DNA of 64,000 bases from Kapaibacterium sp044224925 (GTDB taxonomy: Bacteria; Bacteroidota; Ignavibacteria; Kapaibacteriales; Kapaibacteriaceae): the NCBI GenBank assembly GCA_044224925.1, contig JBGAJM010000001.1, positions 806,001 through 870,000 of the forward strand, in the 5' to 3' direction. The position numbers and the translations under genes are program-made. Below, piece after piece: positions 46,080-55,220 of the stretch. Position 1 is the stretch's first letter, and every line of letters begins with the position of its first letter. The notes under the pieces were generated by a model. The model saw only the letters and a program-made list of their open reading frames with translations, had not been told where the DNA came from and did no database searches.

Positions 46080-49000
46080 TTATTGCACGCGTGTGCATTT
46101 GAGGTAAGAGTTCTTATGGACCGTTGTTGCGATACCGGCGCCCCCAGCGATGTCTTGGGCCCAGACGAATCGGAACAAACCACCAGCACCATCTGTGCGG
46201 ATCATGCCCTTGAAGATCGCAGTGACGCGATTGCCAGGGACAACACCGTCAACAGGCAGTGGCGTGAGAGCGGCACCAACTGTACCATCGATGGACGATG
46301 GTGCAAGTGCCGAACCAGCCTGCGTCACACTCAACATCGCCTCGCTTGCAGCGAGGGATGGTCCGGTGAAGCCGGCGCGGAGATTGGAGAATGGAGCGTT
46401 CGTACCACTGAAGTTCACAACGATCTCAACTTCCCAGATCTGGTTCGCACCAAGATTGACGAAGAGGTTATCATCATTCTGCAGAGCAGCGCTATTGACA
46501 ACGGTTTCATCCGCTGTCTTGTAGGCGAACACGACACCAGGCGTACCGTTGAAGCGGCGAACCTCGTTACCAGGTCCGGCATTGATCATGAGCACGTCTT
46601 CCGTACCCGTTGCAAGTGCCAGTCCGTTGATTCGAAGGTCCGAGGTCACAGCATTGTCAACATCGACGATCACATCGCCGCCTGCGCGGGATTGTGCCGT
46701 GACGTTCACGGCGCCACCCGTGGAACCGACGGTGACGGCACCGGCCGTTGCGCTCGTTCCGATCTGTGTGGTGCCGGCACCGGTTGCATTGATCGTGGTG
46801 TTACCGACGATCGTGTTGGTTGCGCCAACAGCACCGATGTTCGTGGTGTTCGTTCCCGTTGCGTTGATGTTGATCGTTGGAGCAACATCCGTGATCGACG
46901 TACCTGCCGAACGGTTGTTCGTGGTAAGCGAGTTGATCGCGACCGCGCCACCTGTTGCGAGCGAACCGATCGTGGTTGCGCCCGTACCCGAGGTGTTGAC
47001 GTTCACGTTTGCCGAGGTGGCCGTGATCGACGTTGTCGCGCTGAGGGCGATCGTCGAGTTCGAACCAACCGACACTGCACCACCCGTTGCAAGCGAACCG
47101 ATCGTGGTTGCGCCTGTGCCCGAGTTGTTCAGGTTCACGTTCGGTGCAAGCGATGTGATCGTTGCGCCCGAGGTGAGTGCGATGGCTCCGGCAGCAGCGT
47201 TGCCCAACGTGATCGTTCCCGTGCTTGTGCCGGTGTTGATCTGCGTGTTGCTGTTGATGCTGTTGTTGATGTTCGTTGGACCGTCGATCGTCGTTGTCGA
47301 ACCGGAGTTGCCAATGTTCGTTGGCTGCGTTCCGGTGCGATTGATGTTCGTCGTTCCAAGAACCGTGTTCGTGCTGAGTGCATTACCGATGTTCGTTCCG
47401 GTTGCTGCAGGAGCGATGTTGATGTTCACCGTTCCGTCGGCGTCGATGGTGTTCGTGGCAGCGTTGAGCGACAGCATGTTGTCTGTTGCTGCACCGCGGT
47501 TGAACGACAACGTCGAAGCGTCGAGGTTGATGAAGCGATTGCTCGCGAGTGGCTTGTTCACAGCGGCATTGCCGGCTGCCAGCGTACCAAGACGAACCTT
47601 TGCATCAACGCCTGTTTCGTTGTAAGTCGCGCCGTTGTCTGCATCGATAAGGTCTGATGCCGGACGACGACGGATGTCTCCGTTGTTGTCGGCGATCACC
47701 ACACCATCCGTCACAACATTATATGGTGTTGCGTGGTTGGCGCTGAGCGAGAGAATGCGCGTGTTGATCGTTCCACCAACACCGTTCACCGTGAGGAGAC
47801 GGTTGGCGACAGGAGCGATACCGACACCAAGGCTGGCGTTGGCACCCGTTCCGTTACCGATCTGCGTAGCGGCGTTGCCTGCCGTGTTGACCGTAGTTGC
47901 ACCGCGTACGGCGAACGTGTTCGCATCGGCTGTACCGAAGGAACCGTTCTGCTGTACCGTGAGCGAACCGTTCATCGTCGTCGTGTTCGCTGCACCGGTC
48001 GAGATGGCCAGGTTACCGTTGCGTGTGATCGCGTCTTCGTTGATGGTCAGGTCTGGGTTCACAGCATTCGTGCTGACAACGATACCGTTGACAGCCGAGT
48101 TCACCGTCAAGCCCGTTGCTGTTGGAACTGTTGTTCCACCGATGATCATGCCGTTCGTACCGCCGTCGATACGAACACCCGTGATACCAGGAGCGTTGAT
48201 GGCAAGTGCCGTATTCGCAACACTGTTCTGGTTGATACCGATCTCGCCTGCTGCTGCAGCGAAGTTCATACGTGTTGTGTTGTTCGTGATAACATTCAGG
48301 GCAACACTGTTCAGTGTTCCAAGCTTGTTATTTCCGTCAAGCACCGTATTTCCTACGCGCAACCAAGCGAAGGCACCGATCAGTGTTCCTTCGTCCCACT
48401 TGTACATGTCGCCATTATTGTCGGCGACCATGATACCTTCTGTCGGTGTGTCGATGTACGGGTTCGTGATCGAGAAGCCACCCAAGTGTTGGATACGAAC
48501 GTCTGGCGTTCCAACGGCCGGTGTTTGTGCAACACCGCTGATCGCGAGAACGCGACCGGCCACTGGGGCCATACCGATACCAACATTTGCGCCGGCACCG
48601 TTACCGGTACCGATCTGCGTGTTCGACGTACCGCTGGTGTTCACCAGCGTTGGTCCGAGCACGGTGGTCGTGCTTCCCGAGTTACCAATGTTCGTTGGTG
48701 CAGCACCGGCAGCGTTCACGTTCGTCGTTCCGAGGATCGTGTTCGTTGCGTTCGCCGACGTACCAATGTTGTTGGCCGTTGCGTAGGCACCCGTACCGAT
48801 GTTGTTCGTGCTCGAGAACATCCGTGTGGTGTTGCCGTTCGTACCGATGGTCGTAAGGTCTGTGCCCGTGATGTTCACGTTCGTTGGACCGACCACCGTC
48901 GTCGTGCTCAGCGTGTTACCGATGTTCGTTGCAGCGTTGCCCGAGGTGTTCACGTTCGTGAGACCCAAGACGTTGTTCGTTGCATTGGCCGTGGTACCGA

Positions 49001-52000
49001 TCGTGTTGACCGTACCGTAGGCGCCAGTACCGATCTGGTTTGCGCTCGAGAAGAGACGAGTGGTATTGCCGTTTGCGCCGATCGTCGTTGTGGAAGCACC
49101 CGCGATGTTCACATTCGTTGGACCGAGGACCGTGGTGGTGCTCAGTGCATTACCGATGTTCGTGTTCGCGTTTCCGCCGGTGTTCACGTTCGTGAGCGAC
49201 ATGACGTTCACAACCGGTGCACCGCCGTTTTGTCCGTCGAACTCAACAAAGTTCGTACCTGGCAGACCGTTGCCCGTGAAGAAGATGGAGTATTGATCCA
49301 AGTTCACGTAGCGGTTCTCGAGGTATGGCTTTGCCGATGTGGCCGATGGCGTGGAAGCGCCGGCACCAAGACGGAATGCACCGTTCTGATACTGGAGACC
49401 TTCGTCGGCCATGTCTGCCAAGAGCTTCTTGCGTACTTGCTCAAGTGGGTTCTCCGTCAACATGAATGTTGGCGCGAGATCCGTCTTGATGTTGCGAAGA
49501 AGAAGATTACCGCCTGCTCCTGTACCAACGCTGATACCGACCGACTGATTGGCGACACCGGTTTGATTCCCGATCTCGACATTGTCGTTCGTTCCAACGT
49601 TGACGAAGAGTGGTCCGATGATCTGCGTTTGATCCTTGATCACCACATCGCCGACCGTGTTCGTGATGTCGCCACGTGGATCCAAGAGACCACCGATGAC
49701 GGTGTTGCTCGAAGGATTGCCGATCGTGGTGAGGAATGAACCCGTTGCGTTGATGTTCGTGATGGCCGTTGCCGTGATGATGTTCGACCCACCATGGATG
49801 GACAGCATGTTCTGCGTGCCACCGATGCGTGTGAAGAGCAGTTGCTGATTATCCGTGTTGATGTAGCGCGTGGACTGCAGTGGAACTGCCGTGCTCGTGT
49901 TGCCACCAAGGCGGAAGGCGTTGTTCTGCCAGATGATGCCTTCTTGTGCAAGACCGGCTGCATTTGCCTGACGGACGCGGTTCAGACCATCCAGGAACAA
50001 GAAGCTGTTCGGATTGTCCGTTGGGATGCCGTTCAGGAAGATGTTACCGCCCGTGCTTGCATTCAATACGATGTTCTGCGTGGTCGAGGTCGGATTACCG
50101 ATCGTGACCGTGCCGTCTGCATTCGTGTTGATGTTTGTTGTACCGTAGACCCAGTTCGTGGCTGTTGGCGAACCGATCGCATTCGTCGTGTTCGCACCGG
50201 CACCAATGGAGTTGCTCGTACCGGCATTCGTGCCGATGGTCGAGTTGCCCTTGGCGTTGAAGTTGCCGTTGATCGTTCCAGCACCGTTGGCCGTGATGTC
50301 ACCGGCTGCCGTTGCAAGGAAGTTCGCATTGGCCACCCACTGACTGTTCAGGTTGTCCCAACGTGTCGTTTGATCGTTCGCCGTACCTGCCAAGATCTTG
50401 GCCGATGTCGACGCGATGGTGATCGAACCGCTCGTGCTCGTGATGGCGATACCCGTCCCTGCCGTCAGCGTAGCTGCCACCGGAAGCGTGCTTGCGCCCG
50501 TTCCGATGAAGATCTGACCGGCTGCAAGTGGCGTCGACTCGACGATGGCGCCACCGCTCGAGACCATGAAGCGATTGTTGTTGAGTGTCGTGCTCGATCC
50601 CGTACCACCGAAGGCAACAGGAAGCACACCGCTCGTGATGGCATTCGCATTCAAGTTCGTGAGCAGCGAACCGTTCGCTGCCGGCAGACGGTTCGAACCG
50701 TCAAGACGGACGACATTACCAGGCGTGTTGATCTTCGGGTTGTTCGACAATTCAATATTGTCGACAACTCGATTGCCCGTTCCTTGCGTCACGTTCAACA
50801 ATGGGTTCGGATACGTGCCTGCAAGGTCACCGCCGGCAACACCACCTGGTGTACCGCCGTTCGCTGGGATCAGCGTGACCGAGGTGAGACGACCGTACGT
50901 GTCAACGTTGATCACTGGGATCTGCGTTGCCGTTCCGTACGTGCCAGGCGTAACGCCCGACGTATTCATAAGTGTCTGGTTGAGTGTACCGACCGTTGCA
51001 CCGTTGTTCAAGGCAGCAAGCAATTGATTGCCGGCCGTTACAGAGATGTTCGGGTTTGGATACGAACCGGCCAAGGCACCGCCGGCAGGACCGGATGGTG
51101 GCAAGGTCGTTGGGATCACGCCCGGTGCAATGTCACCTGCCGTGATCGTTCCATCGATGATGTTCGACGAGTTGACCGAGTTCGACTGGAGGTTCAGGTT
51201 GCTGACCGATCCGGGAGCGAGCTTGGAGTTCGTGACCACGCCTGCGCGGATCGTTGGGTTCGGATACGTTCCGTCGAGATCTCCACCGGCAGGGCCGGTT
51301 GGGATGCCCGCTGTGATCGGTTGCGTGCTTGCGCCCGTAACGCGACCGAAGGCGTCGACCGTCAACACTGGCACCGTCGAACCGGAACCATACGTACCAC
51401 TCACAACACCCGTGGTGTTGAGGCGATTGTCGCTGATCTTGATCGTGGTGGCCGGATCGTTGATCGCCGTCATCACTTGATTACCGGCAAGGTTGCTCAA
51501 GTTCGGGTTCGGATATGTTCCGCTGAGAACACCACCGGCAGGACCGGTCGGTGGAAGCGTTGTTGGGATCACACCAGGAGCAATGTCGCCCAAGGTGATC
51601 GATCCGTCAACGATGTTCGACGAGTTCACGGAGTTGGCTTGGAGGTTGGTGTTGCCAACAGCTCCGACGGCCAGCTTCGAGTTGTCGATCGCACCCGGAC
51701 GTACCGTTGGTGCTGGATATGTACCTGTGAGGTCGCCGCCGGCCGGACCGATCGGCGTTGTTCCGCCAATGGCCACGTTCGTTGCGCCCGTGATACGACC
51801 TTGTTGATCGACGATGATCTGAGGAACTGTTACGGTTGAACCGTACGTTCCAGGAACCACTGCCGTGTTGGCCAGCTTCGATGCTGTCACTGCACCGTCG
51901 ACGATCTTGGTCGTCGTGATGCTTCCGTCTGCGATCTTGTTCGTGTTGACAGCGCCGTCGGCGATGTTCACGTTCGTGACCGCACCGGCTGCGATCTTCG

Positions 52001-52841
52001 GCGTGGTGATGGCATTGTCCTGGATCTTCGGTGTCGTAACGGCACCGTTGACGATCACTGGGTTCGGATACGTACCCGTGAGATCTCCACCGGCGGGGCC
52101 ACTTGGTGGCAACGACGTTGGGATCACTCCGGGAGCGATCTTCGCCAGCGTGATGGATCCGTTCTGGATGTTGCCCGTGGCAACAGCGTTGGATGCAAGC
52201 TTATCGTTGGTGATACCGAATGGAGCGACCGACAAGGATACTGTTGGTCCGTTCGGATTCACGACGGCGATGGAGGCATCGGCATTGGTGACGGTGAGCA
52301 CACCGGCGATCGCCGATCCGTCGATGACGACCGTGTCGCCACTCTGCGAGACCGAGATACCGTTCTGGCCACGTGCGAACACGTCGCCTTGCAAACCGTT
52401 CAACGACAGAACAGCGCCCGTCGAACCTGGTTCGAGGCCAGCTGCCTTGTCGGCGCGTTCAGCGCGGATAGCATATGGTACCACCGTCAACCGCGTACGC
52501 GGTGCGAATGGTGTACCACCCGCGATCGAGGTCTCCAACCAGAGCGACTGCTCAAAGTTCACACCGGAAAGTGGTGTGGTCTGACCCATGATCACATTGA
52601 ACAATCCCTTACCTACGGCAACAACTTGTGTCTCTTCGTACACAAGATTGCCCCCGGTTGGTGCATCGTACAGACGAAGGACCAAACTGTAGTTCCCGTC
52701 TGCGATCGGCTGTCCGCTTGGTTGCGTGAGCAACCCCTGGTATGAAACCAGGCGCGGGATCTGCGCGCCGATCGGTGCTGTTGCACCGAGTGCGCCGACC
52801 AGAAGAGCGACAAGCACGCTGCGGCGTACCATTGTCTTCAT
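46080..52841 (-). CDS. giant exported fibre-like protein with YQGLL N-terminal domain (2253 aa)
   Basis: The ATG at 52839-52841 gives a signal peptide (MKTMVRRSVLVALLVGALGA, then TAPIGAQ). Residues about 30-130 are a recognisable domain found at the start of many bacterial tail-fibre-like proteins (RLVSYQGLLTQPSGQPIADG, LRLYDAPTGGNLVYEE, GLFNVIMGQTTPL). Next come six GPAGGDLTGTYPNPTI-type repeats alternating with SVNSSNIVDGSITLGDIAPG, then GGTGSSTTLNNNRFMVS, and long arrays of TNIGNALSTTTVLGPTNVN (234-bp period at 48811 and 49045) and STGTITLGNAAAGAI types. The class B cap ends GIATTVHKNSYLKCTRVQ. It is the second gene of the block and probably the longest structural part. Confidence 0.87.
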   Translation of the reverse strand: MKTMVRRSVLVALLVGALGATAPIGAQIPRLVSYQGLLTQPSGQPIADGNYSLVLRLYDAPTGGNLVYEETQVVAVGKGLFNVIMGQTTPLSGVNFEQSLWLETSIAGGTPFAPRTRLTVVPYAIRAERADKAAGLEPGSTGAVLSLNGLQGDVFARGQNGISVSQSGDTVVIDGSAIAGVLTVTNADASIAVVNPNGPTVSLSVAPFGITNDKLASNAVATGNIQNGSITLAKIAPGVIPTSLPPSGPAGGDLTGTYPNPVIVNGAVTTPKIQDNAITTPKIAAGAVTNVNIADGAVNTNKIADGSITTTKIVDGAVTASKLANTAVVPGTYGSTVTVPQIIVDQQGRITGATNVAIGGTTPIGPAGGDLTGTYPAPTVRPGAIDNSKLAVGAVGNTNLQANSVNSSNIVDGSITLGDIAPGVIPTTLPPTGPAGGVLSGTYPNPNLSNLAGNQVMTAINDPATTIKISDNRLNTTGVVSGTYGSGSTVPVLTVDAFGRVTGASTQPITAGIPTGPAGGDLDGTYPNPTIRAGVVTNSKLAPGSVSNLNLQSNSVNSSNIIDGTITAGDIAPGVIPTTLPPSGPAGGALAGSYPNPNISVTAGNQLLAALNNGATVGTLNQTLMNTSGVTPGTYGTATQIPVINVDTYGRLTSVTLIPANGGTPGGVAGGDLAGTYPNPLLNVTQGTGNRVVDNIELSNNPKINTPGNVVRLDGSNRLPAANGSLLTNLNANAITSGVLPVAFGGTGSSTTLNNNRFMVSSGGAIVESTPLAAGQIFIGTGASTLPVAATLTAGTGIAITSTSGSITIASTSAKILAGTANDQTTRWDNLNSQWVANANFLATAAGDITANGAGTINGNFNAKGNSTIGTNAGTSNSIGAGANTTNAIGSPTATNWVYGTTNINTNADGTVTIGNPTSTTQNIVLNASTGGNIFLNGIPTDNPNSFLFLDGLNRVRQANAAGLAQEGIIWQNNAFRLGGNTSTAVPLQSTRYINTDNQQLLFTRIGGTQNMLSIHGGSNIITATAITNINATGSFLTTIGNPSSNTVIGGLLDPRGDITNTVGDVVIKDQTQIIGPLFVNVGTNDNVEIGNQTGVANQSVGISVGTGAGGNLLLRNIKTDLAPTFMLTENPLEQVRKKLLADMADEGLQYQNGAFRLGAGASTPSATSAKPYLENRYVNLDQYSIFFTGNGLPGTNFVEFDGQNGGAPVVNVMSLTNVNTGGNANTNIGNALSTTTVLGPTNVNIAGASTTTIGANGNTTRLFSSANQIGTGAYGTVNTIGTTANATNNVLGLTNVNTSGNAATNIGNTLSTTTVVGPTNVNITGTDLTTIGTNGNTTRMFSSTNNIGTGAYATANNIGTSANATNTILGTTNVNAAGAAPTNIGNSGSTTTVLGPTLVNTSGTSNTQIGTGNGAGANVGIGMAPVAGRVLAISGVAQTPAVGTPDVRIQHLGGFSITNPYIDTPTEGIMVADNNGDMYKWDEGTLIGAFAWLRVGNTVLDGNNKLGTLNSVALNVITNNTTRMNFAAAAGEIGINQNSVANTALAINAPGITGVRIDGGTNGMIIGGTTVPTATGLTVNSAVNGIVVSTNAVNPDLTINEDAITRNGNLAISTGAANTTTMNGSLTVQQNGSFGTADANTFAVRGATTVNTAGNAATQIGNGTGANASLGVGIAPVANRLLTVNGVGGTINTRILSLSANHATPYNVVTDGVVIADNNGDIRRRPASDLIDADNGATYNETGVDAKVRLGTLAAGNAAVNKPLASNRFINLDASTLSFNRGAATDNMLSLNAATNTIDADGTVNINIAPAATGTNIGNALSTNTVLGTTNINRTGTQPTNIGNSGSTTTIDGPTNINNSINSNTQINTGTSTGTITLGNAAAGAIALTSGATITSLAPNVNLNNSGTGATTIGSLATGGAVSVGSNSTIALSATTSITATSANVNVNTSGTGATTIGSLATGGAVAINSLTTNNRSAGTSITDVAPTININATGTNTTNIGAVGATNTIVGNTTINATGAGTTQIGTSATAGAVTVGSTGGAVNVTAQSRAGGDVIVDVDNAVTSDLRINGLALATGTEDVLMINAGPGNEVRRFNGTPGVVFAYKTADETVVNSAALQNDDNLFVNLGANQIWEVEIVVNFSGTNAPFSNLRAGFTGPSLAASEAMLSVTQAGSALAPSSIDGTVGAALTPLPVDGVVPGNRVTAIFKGMIRTDGAGGLFRFVWAQDIAGGAGIATTVHKNSYLKCTRVQ

Positions 52842-52886
52842 GTTCTTACCCCAAATAAAACTGAACGTAAATTTTGATTTCATGGA

Positions 52887-53453
52887 TTAGCGGACAACAT
52901 TCATGCGGTTCACCCGAACGAATGGCTTGCCATCCGTTGCACTGGTACCGCGTACCTCGTAGAGGTAGGCTCCGGTCGCTACGGGCATGCCCGTCTCGTC
53001 TCGGCCATCCCATACGATCTCTTGCGACCCGGTCTCCGAGGTCTCCATGCGCAATTCCCGAAGGAGATTGCCGACGACATCGTACACGCGCACCGATACC
53101 GCACCCGTTGCCGGTGTGCGCATCGAAATGGTCGTGAACGAGGAGAACGGATTGGGATAGTTCGAAACCTCGCCCTCGGAGATAGGACCAGGGTCCTCGT
53201 CAACCGAAGTGGGATTCTCGAGCGGCAGCCAAAAACCTTGGCTGAGCTTGTTGGAATTGTTAGACACCATCCCGATGATGGTCTGTCCAACGGTTGCGGA
53301 AAGCAGCTGTGAAGATGCGCTGGCACCAATGGTACCACCACTGCCAACGACTTGTCTGGCTAGCTGCGTTTGCGTGTACGAGTATTGTGATGCCGCCACA
53401 AGGACGACACCAATACAAGCCACGGTTCTCATGACGCGGAAAACGTCAAACAT
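52887..53453 (-). CDS. exported protein with T9SS type A sorting domain (188 aa)
   Basis: The protein starts with an export signal (MRTVACIGVVLVAASQYSYT, with either ATG 53453 or the one 21 bases later), then QLARQVVGSGGTIGASASSQ and LLSATVGQTIIGMVSNNSNK, a small motif set that often precedes the sorting domain in Bacteroidota. Residues 90-188 are a T9SS type A C-terminal domain: NYPNPFSSFTTISM, VRVYDVVGNLLREL, IVWDGRDETGMPVATGAYLY. Such domains send proteins through T9SS and anchor them on the surface. It is the first gene of the operon ahead of three giant fibre genes, with 45 bp to the next, so it may be a base or anchor for them (inference). Confidence 0.92.
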   Translation of the reverse strand: MFDVFRVMRTVACIGVVLVAASQYSYTQTQLARQVVGSGGTIGASASSQLLSATVGQTIIGMVSNNSNKLSQGFWLPLENPTSVDEDPGPISEGEVSNYPNPFSSFTTISMRTPATGAVSVRVYDVVGNLLRELRMETSETGSQEIVWDGRDETGMPVATGAYLYEVRGTSATDGKPFVRVNRMNVVR

Positions 53454-53571
53454 GAGACCCCCATGCTGTTACAAAAGTGAGCCCCTCTCACCTTTCAGGC
53501 CACGAAAGTACGAGAAGTCAAGCAATTACCGACGAAAAGGCTGAAACGCAGTGAGATTTACGTGGAAGTCC

Positions 53572-53663
53572 TTACACAGCTGTAAGGGTATATAAACAAC
53601 AGTGTTGGGGCGATATCCACATGAGATGGGGAGATTCACAAGTTATCCACAACGTTTTCCACT
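53572..53663. other. palindrome and DnaA-box-like cluster in 348-bp divergent region
   Basis: The 53454-53801 interval has no gene. It holds an 18-bp perfect hairpin (CCTTACA-CAGC-TGTAAGG, 53572-53589), an exact DnaA-box consensus TTATCCACA (53643-53651), and near matches ATATCCACA (53615-53623) and TTTTCCACT (53655-53663), all on the same strand within 49 bp. This could be DnaA-regulated or an origin part; no dnaA gene is visible nearby. Also contains AT-rich DNA at 53690-53715. Confidence 0.4.
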
Positions 53664-53704
53664 TTCTGCCCTGCCACCCTCCAAAACCTTTCGAAGATTT
53701 CAAT

Positions 53705-53735
53705 TTTGCGGTAACGAGAAAATCCGTCATCTTTG
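53705..53735 (+). promoter_or_regulatory. predicted Bacteroidota-type promoter of rho
   Basis: TTTG (53705-53708), a 19-base spacer and CATCTTTG (53728-53735) match TTTG-N19-TAnnTTTG with one mismatch. Transcription would start near 53742, leaving a leader of about 60 nt to the ATG at 53802 or about 135 nt to the ATG at 53877. Confidence 0.6.
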
Positions 53736-53801
53736 TGAACCTTCCTATCGTATAGTGAAGCAGCACTGCTTCCACTCTTTTCCGTTTCCACGCTTCTATC
53801 T

Positions 53802-55217
53802 ATGCCACCACGCCACCGAAACGATCGGCGCGGTCCACGCGACCGGCGCCAGGCCAGCGATCCACAAGAGGAATTCATGCCGGCCACACCAAGCACACCA
53901 ACACCAGCGGGCGAAAACGCCGCCGGATCGGCCGAGTCCGCCCCGGTCCTCGATATGTCGCTCCTGCAGAAGATGAAGATCGCAGAGCTGACGGCGATCG
54001 CGACCACGCTGGGCATTGCGGATTATCAGGACCTGCGCAAGCAGGAGCTGATCTTCAAGATCATCGAGGCCGAGAACCAACGCGCCATCCGCGACTCGCA
54101 CCGCGAGGGCATCACAGCCTCGATCGGCGTGATCGAAGTACTGCCCGACGGGTACGGCTTCATGCGCTCCACGGAGTTCAACTACCTTCCCTCCCCCGAC
54201 GATATCTATGTATCGCCGTCGCAGGTGAAGCGGTTCGGACTTCGCACGGGCGATACGGTGAAGGGCTACGTCCGTCCCCCGAAAGAAGGCGAACGCTTCT
54301 TTGCATTATTAAAGGTAGAGAGCATCAATTATGTGCTGCCGGAGGTGATGCGGGACCGAACGTTGTTCGAGAACCTGACGCCACTCTACCCGACGGAACG
54401 GATGAAGCTGGAAACGGCGCCCGGTGAGTATTCGACGCGGATCATCGACCTGGTCTCGCCGATCGGGAAGGGACAGCGCGGACTGATCGTCTCGCCCCCA
54501 AAGGCCGGAAAGACGATCCTGCTGCAGAAGATCGCCAACGCCATCGTGCGCAACCACCCGGATGTGAAGCTGATCGTGCTGCTGATCGATGAGCGGCCGG
54601 AAGAAGTGACGGACATGCGACGCTCGGTGAATGCCGAAGTGGTCGCGTCGACGTTCGACGAGCCACCCGAGCGCCACGTGGCCGTGTCCGACATGGTGCT
54701 CGAGAAGGCCAAGCGCCTGGTGGAAGCCCGTCAGGACGTGGTGATCCTGCTCGACTCGATCACCCGCCTTGCCCGCGCCCACAACACCGTGATCCCCCAC
54801 TCCGGCAAGCTGCTCTCGGGTGGTGTGGATGCCAATGCCCTGCACAAGCCCAAGCGCTTCTTTGGCGCTGCACGGAATGTGGAAGAAGGCGGCTCGCTGA
54901 CGATCATTGCCACCGCCCTCGTGGAAACGAATTCGCGGATGGATGAAGTGATCTTCGAAGAGTTCAAGGGAACGGGGAACATGGAGTTGGTCCTCGAACG
55001 CAAGCTTGCCGAGAAGCGCGTCTACCCGGCCATCGACGTGAACCGCTCCGGAACACGGAAGGAAGATCTGCTGCTGACGCCGGAGACGCTGAACAAGGTC
55101 TACGTCCTCCGCAAGGTGCTGGCAGAAGACTCGCCGATCGAGGCCATGGAGATGCTGCTGGACAGAATGCGCTCCACGAAGTCGAACGACGAGTTCCTGA
55201 AGACGCTGAATTTCTAG
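53802..55217 (+). CDS. rho: transcription termination factor Rho
   Basis: Rho is a hexameric RNA-dependent ATPase that ends transcription at untranslated, C-rich RNA. The protein has the N-terminal helix bundle (LLQKMKIAELTAIATTLGI), an OSB/CSD RNA-binding domain (GYGFMRSTEFNYLPSPDDIY), Walker A SPPKAGKT at residues 231-238, Walker B VVILLDSITRLARA and the R-loop region FKGTGNMELVLERKLA. With this start it is 471 residues and begins with an Arg-rich, unstructured stretch (PRHRNDRRGPRDRRQ) that could help bind RNA. An alternative ATG at 53877 has a better ribosome binding site (AGAGGAATTC) and gives 446 residues. Three bases separate it from the CDF gene. Confidence 0.95.
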   Translation: MPPRHRNDRRGPRDRRQASDPQEEFMPATPSTPTPAGENAAGSAESAPVLDMSLLQKMKIAELTAIATTLGIADYQDLRKQELIFKIIEAENQRAIRDSHREGITASIGVIEVLPDGYGFMRSTEFNYLPSPDDIYVSPSQVKRFGLRTGDTVKGYVRPPKEGERFFALLKVESINYVLPEVMRDRTLFENLTPLYPTERMKLETAPGEYSTRIIDLVSPIGKGQRGLIVSPPKAGKTILLQKIANAIVRNHPDVKLIVLLIDERPEEVTDMRRSVNAEVVASTFDEPPERHVAVSDMVLEKAKRLVEARQDVVILLDSITRLARAHNTVIPHSGKLLSGGVDANALHKPKRFFGAARNVEEGGSLTIIATALVETNSRMDEVIFEEFKGTGNMELVLERKLAEKRVYPAIDVNRSGTRKEDLLLTPETLNKVYVLRKVLAEDSPIEAMEMLLDRMRSTKSNDEFLKTLNF

Positions 55218-55220
55218 ACC

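Noticed and set aside
46041..51839. Long plus-strand open frames (46041-47657, 47733-49739, 49794-51839) opposite the 2253-residue protein gene
   Set aside because: They are antisense to a gene with signal peptide, family domain and repeats; their translations are Arg/Cys/Val-rich text without any domain and owe their length to the repetitive composition.
17763..53453. Prophage or tailocin tail-fibre region
   Set aside because: All proteins have export signals, and no capsid, portal, terminase, baseplate, tail tube, lysis or integrase genes are visible in 64 kb.
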